From positions 16,259,105 to 16,323,104 of the forward strand of contig NC_053404.1 in the NCBI RefSeq assembly GCF_016859285.1: a stretch of 64,000 bases of DNA, written 5' to 3'. Numbering within the stretch: position 1 is the first letter of the stretch; each line of letters starts with the position of its first letter. Origin of the DNA: Xiphias gladius. Lineage: Eukaryota; Chordata; Actinopteri; Istiophoriformes; Xiphiidae. The notes under the pieces are model-generated. The model saw only the letters and a program-made list of their open reading frames with translations, searched no databases and was not told the origin of the DNA. A program made the translations under genes and the position numbers. Below are positions 23,831 through 38,136 of this stretch, piece by piece.

Positions 23831-24039
23831 TTTTATTAGATCAGTTACCTCAGAGAAAATTAATGCAGTTTTAATATTTGTCATGAAATGTCCTCAAACC
23901 TGTGGGAAAGAGCTTGATCAGAAAACTCAAAATAATCAAAAATGTATGATTATGTTTTTGCCTTTTTTTGTATTTATTTGCCCGTTTAGTCACCAGGACA
24001 CCACTGCCATCCTCAAGATACTCCTTTACTGAAACTTTC

Positions 24040-24330
24040 TAATTTCTTCAGACTTTCTCTCAATAACTATACTGGATGGATTGCCAAGAAATTTCATACA
24101 GACATTCATGGTTCTCAAATGCCTAGTGAGCTTCCCCATGATGAGGTTGACATTTTTGTTTTTTAGTGAAATGTCTCAAGAGCCCCTGGATGGATTGCAA
24201 TGACATTTGGTAAAGATTTGGTGCAGATATCCATGGTGCCCATAGGAAGAGTCCTAATGACTGAGCTTTGTTCTAGTGCGTAATCTTAAATTGTCCAGTA
24301 GAGTTGTGAAGTGGGAGGAGCTATTTCTGA
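24040..24330. repeat. dispersed repeat with GGATGGATTGCC phrase
   Basis: ACTGGATGGATTGCCAAG and CCTGGATGGATTGCAATG occur about 125 bp apart in the same orientation, each followed by ACATTCATGGT or ATATCCATGGT. Text with ATTTCATGGCAA recurs at 13.3 and 41.85 kb. This is a widespread fish repeat, probably a LINE tail; class not certain. Confidence 0.5.
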
Positions 24331-27300
24331 AGCCCCCGGTTCTGAAAGTAAAAGTCACATTAATTTTTCCCAGTGGACGATGTTACGTGACTCACGGACG
24401 GAGCTCTTCTACAGCTTGAAATATACGAAACCCCATCTCGTTAAATCATCAGCATAAAACGATTATGGAATTCTGGGTCAGTGAATGAATGAACTTCGCT
24501 ACAAAAGCGTCGTGTTTTGTTCCCAAACTGTAACGACGAAGAGTTTTGAATTCATTACATCGCCACTGACTGGCCTCTTCTCCATAGCGATGGTGGCCAA
24601 GGCTCAAGGGTATTGTAGTACTGCCATACTATCTGCCACGTGCAACTGACGGACAAAACATGATTTCTCAGAAACAAAGTTGAAATAATTAAAACATACG
24701 CTATATAATTGTTGCAGCATTTGAGAGACTATTGTGTTTATATGAAAAATCTGAAATGGGAACACAGAACGGGGAAAAACACCTCCAGAACCAGCAACTA
24801 CCTCCAGATTCACAACTTTACGCTTTGGTTATACCAGAGCTAATGACATTTTCCTCAGTTGTGCTTTGTGTTTAGTGAGAGCATGCTAACATGGTAGACC
24901 AAGAACATGGTAACATTATACCATTTAGCTCAAAGCACGTGTCGAAGAAGGGCCTCAAAGAGTCACTAGCATGGCTATAGACTCTTAGTCTTTGTCTGTT
25001 TTTACCTGTCAGATCACCAGGACACCACCATCACTACTAACAGCAACATATTCCTTTATGTATGTAACTGTACTATAAGCTATAGGATCTTTGCAGAGAC
25101 AGACTTATGTTAATGATCTCTGGGTTTGCCACCATCAATACTGAAAGTTAAAACACAATATGAAGCAAACCTAATGCTCCATTTCCCCATATGGATTGCT
25201 AACGATGGAATCCAAAGCATTTTTTTTACATTTCTCCGGAAGGATATGTGGCTGGAAACTGGCATTTCTGAATGTGACTTTTATTAGACAGCTGCGTCTG
25301 GGAAACTGCAGGGAACTGAACAAGCAAATGTTAATAAATATATCAGCCACAGAGGGATGTTGAATCTGCTGGAAATGCATTTCTATTAAGTCCTGTCAGT
25401 GGCATCTAATTTATAAGAGCATAAAGATTGGCAGTGGAGCACTGTGAGGGCTGGTTTGGCATGTAGCTATAGATCCACACGCCGCTAAAATTGAAGCAGA
25501 CAGATAGACGTTCATTGATTTCCATGTGGAAAAAGAGAGAGCACTATATTTGGTTTAAACAGTGAATTGTGAGTGAAAAAAATGCACTGGATAGAATTCT
25601 AATTCAGAGAAAGCTTTTACCTTACTCTTACCAATTACAATGTACCTCAAGCTACAGCTTAATGAAGTACCTAGTGTCGTACAAATAGCCTGTATATTCT
25701 GGGGTCGTCATATGAAGTTTTATAATGAACACGTGTTTCGCCCAGCACTTGAATGCTATGTTCCTAAAAGCTCTGCAAATGACAAGCCCATTACAAAAAC
25801 ACTGCACACTCTGTATGCAGCTGCTCAGCAGGAAAAATATATAGGCCTACAAAAAAATAAAACAATCAGGGGAAATTAGTTACAGGCTGGTTTCATTGCA
25901 CGATTCTTTTAGTGTGTTGTTGTGTTCTACTTGTTTTGGATCTCTTCTATATCTCTTTCTGAAGGGAAATCTCTCATTGTTTGCATTAGTGCAGGAGGGA
26001 GCTTATAGGCCTTCGGTGTCTTGCTCAAGGGCACATCAGAAGAGCTTGAACCTGAGCTGTATGGCTGAAAGATTGAGCCTGCTGCCTTTGAAACTCCCCC
26101 CGCAGGGCTGTCATTGCCAAAAACCAATTTGAGCCCCATTTCTGTCAGTTGTAACCCTCCTACATCCTCATAATCCTCTATCTGAGTTCTGTATATGAAA
26201 TTGATAAATCAGACCGAACTGCTTCAGCCACAGTGAGACAAATTAAGGTATAGGAAATGTACATCTTCAAGATGACTTCTTCTGACCTCAGGCTTGTCTA
26301 TCCAGCTGCTCAGCCACATGACAAGGACTGTATGTGCAGTCTGATAAGAACTGAAATTGACTGACAGAAGCTGAATTAAGTATCAAGGGCACATCATTGT
26401 TCCCTCCGGTCTTCTTGGCACAGCATGCAATTTTAGCTCTGGTAAATCACATGTATTCTCTAAGGTGTTATGTTAGCAAACTGCTAAATGTCTGATGCAT
26501 TTAAATTAGGAGATTATTGGTTTTGGACTGAGAATAGGAATATGGTTTTTAAAATGGATTTCAGGGGCGAAATCATGAGCAGCAGGATATGTGCAGCAAA
26601 AACAACAGCAGAGAATTTTTCTGTTAAATTATTCATACCACACACTGTATATTGTGTATGTATGCTCAGCGTGACAAGGCATACAGCAGGAATGATTGAT
26701 AGCTATGTCAGAATGGAGAGATCCAATATTTACCTGCCATGAAAACCTATTCTTGCATGATGGAGAAAATGCACAGGATTTTAATATGAAAATATTTCAG
26801 ATTCAAATTTGCTTTTATTTTTGAAGTCCAAACAAATCCAATACAGTACAACATGGAACAAGACAGAAAATGACATTTTTGCACTGTTTTGAAAACAGTG
26901 CCGCTGTCCATGCATGTCAGTCAAAGGGTAAAATGGCAAAGACCCCGCACACAAGACTGAATGAGCACAGGATGAGCTGTCTGCGAACACCAGACCAAAA
27001 AAAGGTCACATCATTACCAAAGTCACCGAGCAGAAATGAGCGAATGCCTGGAGAAAGATCAAGGCAGACATTCACATCAATCTTTGAACAGAAACAATCA
27101 CACACCCCACATACAACCACCTATTACCATGTCACCCAAGTTCCGTATTTCACATGATGATCCCTGAGCTATCTCCACGAATATGCTCAAACTGCATCTG
27201 CGGAGGAAGCGTGCAAGATGTGACTTGATGAGACTTGATGAACAAGTGTCGCTTCAAATGTTTGAACAAACAACAGATGCTGTAGTTTCCTGGCGAGCAT

Positions 27301-28100
27301 AGTCTTGGATTGTTTTATCTTGCTGGAGGAAAATTGTGTAATTTAAAAAAAAATGTATATCTTGCATTAAATATGTGTAGAAATACTTATTTATTTCAAT
27401 TAACTCTGTTAAAGGATAATTAAGTTATTTCATTACCAAATTGGATGAATAATCATAGTTTTAAAACATGAGCAAAATAATTATAAGTACAGCCATATTA
27501 GTGTAGTCCTGGTTTAGGGAAATTTATTAGATTTCTAAGGCTGAGCAAAGTGTAAAATTTAGTTTCTTCTTAATTTCGAAATCATCGCATCTTTTACAAT
27601 AATCAAAAAGTAATTTAAACTATCAACCATAACCGATCACACAATCTTATTGTCTACAGTCTGTTTTCCGTCCACAGTCCACCTGTTTAATAGGTTGATT
27701 AAGAAAGCAGCCACGGAACAATGTGACGGCTCCAGTGCTTAAAAGCAGCACACACGGCAGCCTCACAACACTCTGATCTCAGGGGGGAGGAGGAGAAAGA
27801 AAAGATGGTTCCCCTGTGAAATATTCTTTGATGTTACAACAAAAGGCTGAGGCACAGGCCCCCTGGGCACTGAAGTTTCCTATACATTCACTTTCACATT
27901 TCACTTTTCGTCTGAGAGTATAGAGAGGGTGAGAGTGAAACACTGCCCCGAATGACACCCTGTTCATTTTTTAACTTGGTTTCTCCCCTAGGTTTTCAAG
28001 TCAAAGTGTTATTTTGGCTCCTGACAGGAAACCTTAAATTGAATCATAATAGACGTTAATGATGTGATAAGTCATATTCTGAAGGCTGAAAGGGGGATCA
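24331..28100. other. gene desert block E
   Basis: No gene recognised. The phrase CTTCGGTGTCTTGCTCAAGG at 26010-26030 is a mark of a fish interspersed repeat. The remainder looks unique and AT-rich. Confidence 0.45.
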
Positions 28101-28102
28101 TC

Positions 28103-28106
<4 letters not shown>

Positions 28107-28149
<43 letters not shown>
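28107..28149. repeat. TC microsatellite
   Basis: Uninterrupted TC dinucleotide run of about 42 bp. Confidence 0.95.
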
Positions 28150-28153
<4 letters not shown>

Positions 28154-28739
28154 CACAGAAAAACATCCAGGCATGATGGCTTTTTGGAGGCTGCAAAGTG
28201 CTCATTTCAATCTAGTCTTGAATATTTGGAGTCATTTTATGCACAATGTTTTCTTTTCCCTAAAAGCCCAGCTGCTCCTACAATTAAATCTAAACATGGA
28301 TTTGACACGTTAGAAGTATTTGGAGCAGAGCAGTGATGACTTTGGCTCCGGTAGTTCTTTTTTTCATCTGAAATGCTGCTGGGAGCTGTAAATGGCCTGA
28401 AAGTGCTTCTGGATGAATAATGATAGGTTACTGAGGCCCTGTGAACATCTCAGAATCTGAATACAGAAGAGGGGGGATTAAAAGATCGAAAAATGTGACA
28501 TTAAAACTTGAGATTCAATGCAGATGTCAGAAAAAAGGTCAAGATAAAATGTTCAAATTCAAAAGAGTGATCCTTGTGAGGGGGCATTTACTGCATGCTT
28601 CCAGTTTACCGCAGGGCACTGCATTTACTGTGCCATACAGCCAGTTGCATTTCATGCCGTAAAACGTATGCTGGTCATGGACTGTAAAGCATGATATCTT
28701 TAAGAATGACTGGACCTGAATCAGTATTAAGTCTCTCTC

Positions 28740-29160
28740 TGGCTCTGGCTGTTACCTCATTTGTGTAACTGCGCGTGTGGTCTTAATGAGGTAGAAAAAC
28801 CCACCCTAGCAAAAGATTTTTGGCAGGTACACTTGCAGAGTTCTTCTGTCCTCTGCCACTGAATACGGGAAAGCACTTCAGAGTCATCGAATGTGTCACA
28901 GAAATTGACTTACGCTTAGCCATTTTGGATAATGAGAAACCTGAAATAATTGAGGACGTGGCTGGCCTGTGTCCTATACAGATGGATCACGTGCTGGGGC
29001 AGCTCAGGATAAAGTCTCTTTTTAACCCCAAAGGCCCCAATACCTTCCTCTGCTGGTCATTTCTCATCTAGGGCACAGTTGAAATCATTATCAAATACCG
29101 ACCCGAACCCTCCTGGGGAGTTTGATTGCGCTGATAAATAACCCACAGTCATCAAGGCAT
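28740..29160. other. complex unique stretch, candidate conserved noncoding element
   Basis: Nonrepetitive, balanced composition with AATTGAGGACGTGG, GATCACGTGCTGG (E-box CACGTG), TTGATTGCGCTGATAAATAA and CAGTCAATTAATGG. An 83-codon open frame here begins with a non-ATG codon and matches nothing I know. Enhancer character is a guess from texture. Confidence 0.25.
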
Positions 29161-29529
29161 TTCAAAACACACAGCATCCAGTCAATTAATGGATATTGAA
29201 ACCTATCCATATAAGCAAATGTTAAATTGCTGTAGGGTGCAGAGTATTATGACTGGCATTTAAAAGCTCCATGTCTTCAATTTAGGACGTGTAGCTTAAC
29301 AGCTGCACACAGGTCCCTTGAAAATGAAGTGGTGCAAAAACTCTTGCACTCTTTTTATTTTCTTCCCACCCTGTCTATACAAGTTGGGATCAACTCCGCA
29401 TAAAGACAGATTTCTTTTGTCATTACAAACTGTTATTGAGGATAATTGGATCAATGTTATAATGGAATAAGGCACAAACAACACTGACATATTATCATCT
29501 TTTAAGTTGGAGTTGGTTCATTTGGATGA

Positions 29530-29700
29530 ATGTATGAATGTAAGTCCAGTATTCACTCTCCTTTTAGCTCTGTTTTTGGTCTCCACTAATACCAGAATGT
29601 CGGTCTCTTTAGTGTTCTCCAGCTAGTCGCTAACTTTGTTTGTCTGCTATTAATTGCTGAGCAGGTAATGTACAGTGGGCTTTGAGAGCTTTTTCACTGA
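29530..29700 (+). repeat. dispersed repeat sharing GAATGTAAGTCCAGTATTC, copy 2
   Basis: Same ordered phrases as the copy at 7.5-7.8 kb: GAATGTAAGTCCAGTATTC, TTTGGTCTCCAC, AGCTAGTCGCTAA, TGTACAGTGGG. Confidence 0.65.
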
Positions 29701-29839
29701 AAACAGCTCCCTGTTATGGGAAAAAAAAAAAATATATAGATGCAATGAGAGGTACATGCACACAGTTCCTTTCCTGCTACAATTAAGGGTCCACGTCGGT
29801 CCATGTCAGTCTTTCCTCGTATGCACATTTCCCAATCCC

Positions 29840-29942
29840 CACTCCATTCCAGTTGGTGGCAGTAATGAACCACAATGCCGTTTGCCAACCGTTATAAAAA
29901 TCAAGAAGTAGAAGAACCTTTTTTTTTTTTTTTTTTTTTTTT
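29840..29942 (+). repeat. short fish repeat (CCAGTTGGTGGCAGTAATG) ending in poly(T)
   Basis: TTCCAGTTGGTGGCAGTAAT followed by GCCGTTTGCCAACCG and AGAAGTAGAAGAA is a familiar teleost repeat end. A 23-nt poly(T) follows at 29920-29942. Confidence 0.5.
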
Positions 29943-32900
29943 AAGGCGGGCATTTTCATCTCTCCCAAGCGTCTGCACGGTTTCATGCCAGGAGTTCAAC
30001 GTCATTTGGCTTTCTTTGTTTTGTTTCATAGAAGAATCATATAAATGTGGGCAACGCCGAATCCCCTCGCATAACCTCTCTTCAAAACAAGAATCCATTT
30101 TGTTATCTGGAGCATGCTCCAGATGGGACAAATCAACACCATGAGTTTGGTGTCTTCAAATAACTCCCATCACAGCTCCACCCAACTTCAACCAGCGCAG
30201 CTCTCTAATCAACCAGTAACTGTAAACATCTGTGTGGGTTTTCATTGCTGTTAATAAAAGAGAATTTAAGATGCTTAATTCTGTCTTTACATTTTACATT
30301 CCTTTAATTACGTTAACTTCAACCGTTGTAACGTGTATGCACCACAATTAAAATATTTTTGACTTGGTTTTGCCATATGCTATCTTTAGAGTTCATTCAT
30401 CCCCAATTCAATCCCCAATTCTGAGCAGCAAACTAAGTGGAGATTTCCAGAGACTTGCTGAGGTTAATCCATCACTGTGAACAAGCTGCAAATCCCATTT
30501 TGCAAAGCTGTATAACAATGGTGTAATTAATCTGTTTTCAAAGGAGTCAGATATGCTGAAAGCCATGACAAGACAGTCTTTACTGCTGCCGTCTGGGCCT
30601 TTCTCTGATTTTCAGAGTTTCCTGTTTCCAAAATAAATCTAAATAACTATCTGATTAAAGCCCTGGAAAATGATCTACAACAGTATAATGCACTGAGGGA
30701 ATGAAGGGAAAGAGCAAAAACTAGAATTATGCTGGGTCTATACTTCAGGAAGACACAGTGAACGCATCTCAATCAATTCAAAGATTCCTCAGTAGAGAGG
30801 CTTAATACTTTAGGGAGAAGGAAAAAGTCCAGCTGGATCTAAGACTTTACCCACACATCCATAAACCGAGAGAGGTAAGATGGAAGCTATAATTGTGCAT
30901 ATCCATCCAACTCTTTTTTTGCACATCTTCAACCGCACATAAAAATATGGAGCGAAAATGCAGGAAATTGAGGAGCAAAAAGTCAAAATATTGCAGAAAA
31001 GTTGTAATGCTTTGCTGAGGTGGTAAAGTTGGTGTATCACTAGAAACCAGATTCTACAAAGTGCAATGGAAACTTGGTGAATAGATCATGACGTACACGA
31101 AGCATGTGAATTAAACGTCCACTGAATTTGCCACTGAAGAGACAAAAACTATTGGCTGACAAAAACATCAGATCTGTTTGGAGTGATGAGGAGACTGTAA
31201 CCTTCCTCAAATAAATACATGAAACATGAAACACAAATACCACATCTCCATCACGTTTTCTACATTGTCTTTCACCATTTGAGGTTTGACTGGTTCTCTT
31301 CTAATTACGTCCTGTTGTTGCGTCCCCTTCCTCTGCATTGGTTTAATGCCATCCATCTGACAAATTAGCCCTACCAAGACTTTATCTCAACTTGTAATAT
31401 GCACATAGCAGAAGTGGACAGGCCGGAGCTTATCAAGAGATCAGCATGAAAAGTTGTTTTTCGGCCCTAAAACTGCACAAATCGCTGACGCTAAAATGTT
31501 TGTTATCTCAAGAAGGAAACCTGCCTGTTTGCTCAGAGAGCAGAATTAGCTGTTAGCTCCAGTGATTTTATGAAGGCTGTGGATGGAACTGCAAGAATAA
31601 ACACCAGTTTTAAGGTAAGACAGCTCACACTGTTACTGTGTGTTTAAAAGGCTGCTTCGGCACGCATCCTCAATTTGTGTGTACACAGGAAACCTGTCAA
31701 TTTGACATTGAAAAAAACAGGACATCAACAGATAACACTGTCTTGTTTTGCTTATGCAGTAACAAGTAAAAAAAACAAAAACAAAAGAAAAAGACTTAAA
31801 ATGGGCTTTCTTGTTGCAGCTGAATCCAAAATGAAATCCTCCACAGATGGTGTTCATGATGGCAGGAGACTGTCAGCTATTAGCAGAGTTTAGAGGCAAC
31901 AGGATGAGATGATGTGCACTCACTGTGTCATTAGTCATCAGCAAATGAAGCCAACACTTGATATTATCGCCTCTTCATTTTTGAGTAATTAAAATTTCTG
32001 ACTCCAGTGCTGAGAAAATGTCAGTAAAACGTGGATCCAGCAAACAGTTTCTGTGCTCTTTTGATCATCAAAGAAACGTTCATTCAGATAATCATATTGT
32101 ATAATTTAATGTCATATATTACTTCAAATCCATGTGAAATCCATTCCACCAAGCTTGAAGTTACATTCTAAAAGCAACGAGGAGGGGAGTTACATAAAAT
32201 ATTAATGCATGCTATCATCAAAAGTCTTATGACAATGCTATAGGAAGATATACTGTACATACCGTATCTACAATAATAAGGACAACATCCATTATAAAGT
32301 AAGCTATGAATATTGAATATAGAATATTAAATAGATTTCATCGTAGACACAGGTTTCGTACAGAATTCCGAGTATGTTGCTCTTGTTAACTCTTTATGAG
32401 AGCAGTCAGGTCAGATGCGTGGGTGAGTCGGCTGGAGACTTAGCAGAGTGCCAGGTGCTTGCCCATGAGGATAACAAGCCGCATCGGTTGCCAATTAAGC
32501 CCTTTGTATATTTGTTGGTGGAGGAGCCCTGAGTACTGATGGCAGGAGGACATGTAATCGTACACCTGAGAGCATCGCGTGTGGCTCGGTCGTTGATAGA
32601 GCAGATTTGATTTTGTTTGGTTAAGTCATTTGTTTGTGTTGGGTAAAGAGCCACAGGTGAAAGCCAGAGCGGCACTTTCTCCCGATTTTCCAGTTTGAAA
32701 GTTACAGGAGCAGCTGACAGATGACTGGATTTCAGTCGAAAAAACGTTTCTGGCAATCTTTAGTCGACTCCGATGGAATCACATGAAGTCAAGTGAGTTC
32801 TTCGTTAGGCTTGACACTATCAACCTGGTGAATACTTCGTGGCACAAAGGCTCCAAAGTGGCTTTTTAAACAAAATAATTTTCCCGACGAGTGACCATGC

Positions 32901-35191
32901 TGTGACACAAAAGTCATTTGCCGTGCTGTGGTCGGGTTACCATTTAGTGCGTTGCCATGTGCTTTTCTTTCCTCTCATATTTGGGTAAAAGCATTAAATA
33001 TTAGATAACACTAGTACATGAGTGAAGTAAGTTATGAACAACCATTTCCCTGACTTGTTGGGTGGGGAAAAAAAAGGCTAACACTTTTTTACAGGTCGTG
33101 TAATTTCCTGGAAAGGAGCCGATAGGCAACTGTAAATTAATGGAAACTTTCTAAAAAAAAAAGGACCTTATTAAAGTCTTATGATAGGAAAAATGGAAAG
33201 TGTTGAATTTCACTTATTAATTCCAGTAAAATTCTACCTTGAGTCTTTTAATTGGTACACAACAGGTTTGCTGTACATCCAAAAATGTATAATTGGTCCT
33301 CAAGCAAGTGTATAATTCTACATATGTGAATATAGTTTTCCAATTATAGGAAATTCCTCTGGATCTGAACAAATGCATATAGATTAACACAACAAACTAA
33401 ACTCAAAACTGTCTTAGTACTTTGTTTTTATTTTCCTATCATTGGTACCAAATTACATGGCTTGTTTCAATCAAAAAGTGTAATCAACTAATTGGCCTAA
33501 AATGGGACTGCATTTTAAACCCAAAGCTGCCTCATTCAGTTTTCAGGAAACGTGTATATATTCCCTTAAAGTTAACTGATGTAGACACACAGGTTCCTTT
33601 TTGTGACATTTTAAAAGTGGTTGTGTTTTTTAAAAATAACTGGATCCATGCACGTTTAGCGAAAGGTTGGCGCTGCATCATTATGGCTGCGTCCCGACTC
33701 CGTGTAATTTCTGTTCGGAACAGAAACATCTGAAGTGGAACATTGCACAGGGAGGGATTGAACGTAAATCACTGGGAATTTCATTCGAGAAAGAAGGCCA
33801 GATGGGCTGGCTTACTCAAAGATCTGTGGTGATTTTATTGGGTTTTATATGGCCCAATGAAGACTGCATCACTGTATTCCGGGAAGTAAAGATGATGGGA
33901 TTTTAAGATCAAAATATAAAGACAAAGGTGTATTTTAACTTTAGTTTAAAGGACGAAGATCTGTTGCTGTTGCAGTCTAACTCCTTGGAAAATGTATTCC
34001 TGCGTTTACTGTTTATCTGAGTAATATTTTATGATACTGATATTTTTATTTTATTAAAAGCAAAACAATTCGTTTCTGTGTCATTTCAGATGTATTTCAG
34101 CCGAATGGAGGCAACAGATGTTCCTCTGATTTGTCACCGAGCTGTTCACACATCCACCAGCAGGCGCGACACACTCGCCCCCATTCTTAACTATGACGAA
34201 CAAACCAAAACAGCACATCCCACACAGCAACAACTGTTACCAGTTGGTGGCATCCAGACTGCAGGCATTACTCTTACTAATAAGCCCTGTCAAAGTGGAG
34301 CACACCACACATCCATCTACCTTGAACGTCTAAACACGCAGGGCGGTGCCTGTTCATCTCCACACTGAGGCAATATAAATGGTCTTTCCCTAGAAATGTA
34401 ACGACACGTTGCGGCGATGCAGACCGCAACAACTGTGATTGGTCCACTCCGCAGCATGTAGGTTCCATGTCTCTCAGTGGTCGGACAAGCACAGAAAAAC
34501 TTCCAACTGTGGTCCTACACACCATCTGCCCTCTTTTCTGTGGAGTAATTTCAGTAAAAGTGACTGTGGTTCAACGTTTATCAGCTCCAACTCCAACATG
34601 ATCTGCTCAGTTTCAGGTGCCATTGTTTGCAGTACACACACAGTGACATAGAAACCCCACCACCGAGTACCGTTTGCAGAGCACAGGTATAAATGCTCGC
34701 AATGGCGTCTGCAAGGATCCTACGAAGATGTATAAACCAGGCTTAACGAGTCTCCATATTCAGTCTTTTTAGGGGGTAACTGATCCAAATTGGTACAGTT
34801 CCTATAATATGTAAAAACAATGGACTATCACATATTTTATTGTTGTACAAAAGTCCAGTGAGGATTATAAAAGCAGTATAAATTAATCCTTAATAAAACA
34901 CATAACGTATTTAAAAGAAATTATAAGGACCATTTTAAGGTTAGATTATTTCTTACATACATTTTTAATTGATTATTTATGTATTTGTCAACAAGTATAA
35001 CCCTCGTCTGTGACTGGTGTAAAATCAGTTTATGAATGATTGATAACACAGTAAAACATAGCTGTAGTCATAATAAATCATGTTACAAATCCAGCATGTT
35101 CAAACCTTTATTGATCGACTATATAAACGTATAAATCGTTCACCTGCCTCTTTCTAAATGTGTTCAAAACTATGTCATATAATTTTTTAGC

Positions 35192-35227
<36 letters not shown>

Positions 35228-37898
35228 ACATCAATATATACAGACAGCATGGTTTGTAACACAGTACATAACATTATGATGTCCCCGTAACATTTTCAAA
35301 CTTAGATCCTTTTCTTATATAATTTATAATCTTTAATAATCTTTTTATCGTTTTTACTTATGCACAAATTATTCACATATAGTTGTTGAAACATGTTAAT
35401 AAAAACTTCAAAATATACAACTATACAGTATATTGTAGTGTGTTATAAAGCACATATTTATAGGGGGCACTTCACATAATACAAGAGAATAAACACAGGC
35501 AAAAGAGGTATGAATCTAACAAAGAACTATCTGAAATGGAATAAATAAAATAAGAAAAAAGAAAAAATTACATTTGAAAGCTATATACTTTAAAGACATT
35601 AAAGAACTCTATCCGTACATAATTAGTCCATTGCAAATATGTAAATATCTTACAAATTAAGTACGAATACAAAACACATTGTATGCACATATTTACATGG
35701 GAATTCTCCAACATCCCTTTCATCAGCCATTCAGAATTTCACATTTAGATTTCAAACATCAAACCTTATTGTCATAAGATGTCCATGATCAAAAAGTAAA
35801 GACACTGTAGTATGTGCAGATCATTGTGGATCACAGGAAATGTCAGGGATTGTTTTCTTCTGGCATGGAGATGATATCAGCTCAGTGAAACCAAACACCT
35901 GACAGCTTATATTTTCATGATTTTAAGATTTGTTTTCGCCTTTTTCATCATTCCGACTTTTTCACATCACCAGTCCCTCGAGGCGTTAAAAGAACAGCAC
36001 AGGAAGACACCTTAATATGAGTAATGTTATCTGAATCATGTTATTATATTAATTATCTGTGATGTGCCTCAACAAATCCCCGATGTTGCTGCATGCATGA
36101 TGTGGGTGGCTGACATTTTAAAAGATACTGAGTAAGATATTGAGTAAACATCAGTTTCAGACACCGTTCGGATGGGAATTCACAGCTATAATTGTGCAAA
36201 TAATGCATCGAGGACAGTCAGAACCAGAAAGGTGGGCAAAACGTAGTGTCTTGTCAGTAAAAAAACCCATCAGTAATGATGCTAATATCCTTTTTGCTCA
36301 TGCATGCTTCAGTGATTAGATGTAAAAATGCATTCATTGGTATTCAAGCCACAGTGCTGAGTAATGCATACTTGGACCAACAGTTGCTTATTTAATTTAT
36401 CATTTGGCGGTTACATTTTTTTTCTTTTTGTGAGGCAAACACACGGAGATTCTCATATACAATACAGTGGCTCAAGCAGTGAATCATTTATGAGCGTAAG
36501 TGCTGTTATTCACGGTCAACCAGCTTCATATTCCACAAGACCTTTTGGGGCTAGAGGCTCCCTAGACTGGTCTTTGGGCTAATGGATGTGACAACCAGCA
36601 ACTATCATTGTACTAATGGTCATCAACCCGACAGGCAGCCTACTAATGGGGACTGTATCCCTCTTCCACATACCTGGCTGGCGTTAAATGCTGGCCTTGC
36701 AGGCAATTATTGGACTGTTATCATTTCATCCAGTATCTGAGGGAACATTTATCACCCAGAAATACACTGAAGTACCTCAGGCAGTCACATTAGAGTCACA
36801 TATGGCTTTAGATCAGCGTGGGTCATCATAAAAAAATAAAAAAACATCTTTATTGATCTAATTGCCAAGAAGGTAAAGAAGTTTGGGAGAGCGACACGAT
36901 TCCTTTAATAAACTTTATGGAGCCAACGTGTTTCTGAGCGCCGTCTCCTTCCTCAGGCCACATGTAAATTGTATATATCCAAAGACTGAGCAGCCCTTCT
37001 GGGGTCACAGCAAGCCAGCTATGCATAACTGAAGCGCGGGCATCTGTATGATCTTTATTAACCTCTTGGATCAGCTCGAGAGATGAAATAAAAAAATTCG
37101 ATCACTCACAAGTGACAAATGAATTCACTTCTTGATAATCTCATATAGTGATGGACGCATTCTGAGCTGTTTGAGCTTAGTGTACAGTGGACTTGGGAGT
37201 TACCATCAGGAACACTCTAGCTGCAAATAACGGCTGGTAACTTACTTTTGTTATATTTTATTCACTGGCTGATTAATCTAACTTAGCCTTAGACAGGTCA
37301 TATATTAGCAAGCTAACGTTAGCTTGGATAGTTGGTTCAGTTAGCTGTAACAGTTGCACTTGGCATAAGGTGTAATTATTTAGGGAAACTAGTACAATCC
37401 ACTTAAAGTTATAACCAAGCTAAGTTTAAATTTACAAAAACCTGGCGCAACTGGCGGCAGGTTAGTTAAAATTGTAATTAGTGTTCTGAAAATGGTCCTA
37501 ATCCTGGTCTGTCTGCTTAAATACATAGAATTAATGAATTTAAATTTGTATGGTCAAAACGTATAAAACAACGATGATGTGTGTCTCTGTGCCTAGTCTG
37601 AAGACTATCATAAATGTACAATATTCCTCCATCTAAAATGCAGTTCTTTGAGCACAATCAAGCAGAGTTTTCCTCCGAGTGGGCACCTCTTAGTTCTTCA
37701 CGTCAAGTCGTTAATGTCAGATGGATTTTCTGTCTTAGAAGCATGGCCCGTGCAAAAATGAGACAGCTTAATCATTTCAGATAGACAAAAATCTGAATTA
37801 TTCAAAGCCTTTCTGTCTCGCTCACCACTGGTCTGATTGCAAATGGATTCACCTTTGAAATATCTCAATCAACGGTGCATTATTTGTCCAGAAGAGAA
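29943..37898. other. gene desert block F
   Basis: Eight kilobases without a recognisable gene. Contents: an AT dinucleotide repeat at 35194-35224, AT-rich sequence 34.8-35.7 kb, and short non-homologous open frames (for example 32406-32756 minus, 33422-33906 plus, 34078-34368 plus) that lack splice context. A fragment near 34230 (CCAGTTGGTGGCATCC) resembles the 29.84-kb repeat. Confidence 0.45.
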
Positions 37899-38136
37899 AT
37901 TCATCAGATGTTGACAGAGATGCACAATCTGCAAAGGCTAATTTACAGTTTTACTGAAAATCTCTACTCTCTGATATTGTGCTTTTATTTTTGCCGCCTC
38001 AGACGTTGTGGACAGCATGCAGAAAAAACCTATTTATGGTTGTTCTTTTCCTTCTGATCTGTGGTATCCCTGAAGTCCAGAGTGTGTTCTGGAAGTAGGA
38101 CCAGCTCTTCACTGCATAATTGGTTACCTCTCCCAG
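37899..38136 (+). repeat. left arm of a long inverted repeat
   Basis: This 238-bp arm is an approximately 85-90% match (my estimate by eye) to the reverse complement of 41046-41296. Shared blocks include ATTCATCAGATGTTGACAGA, TGATATTGTGCTTTTATTTT, GCCTCAGACGTTGTGGACAG and CCCTGAAGTCCAGAGTGTG. Homology begins abruptly at ATTCATCAG and ends at ACCTCTCCC. Confidence 0.9.

Noticed and set aside
28820-29071. 83-codon plus-strand open frame
   Set aside because: It begins at a non-ATG codon, has no homology and no splice sites. Kept only as a possible conserved noncoding stretch.
32406-32756. 116-codon minus-strand open frame
   Set aside because: No recognisable domain, no splice context, in an intergenic desert with no codon bias.
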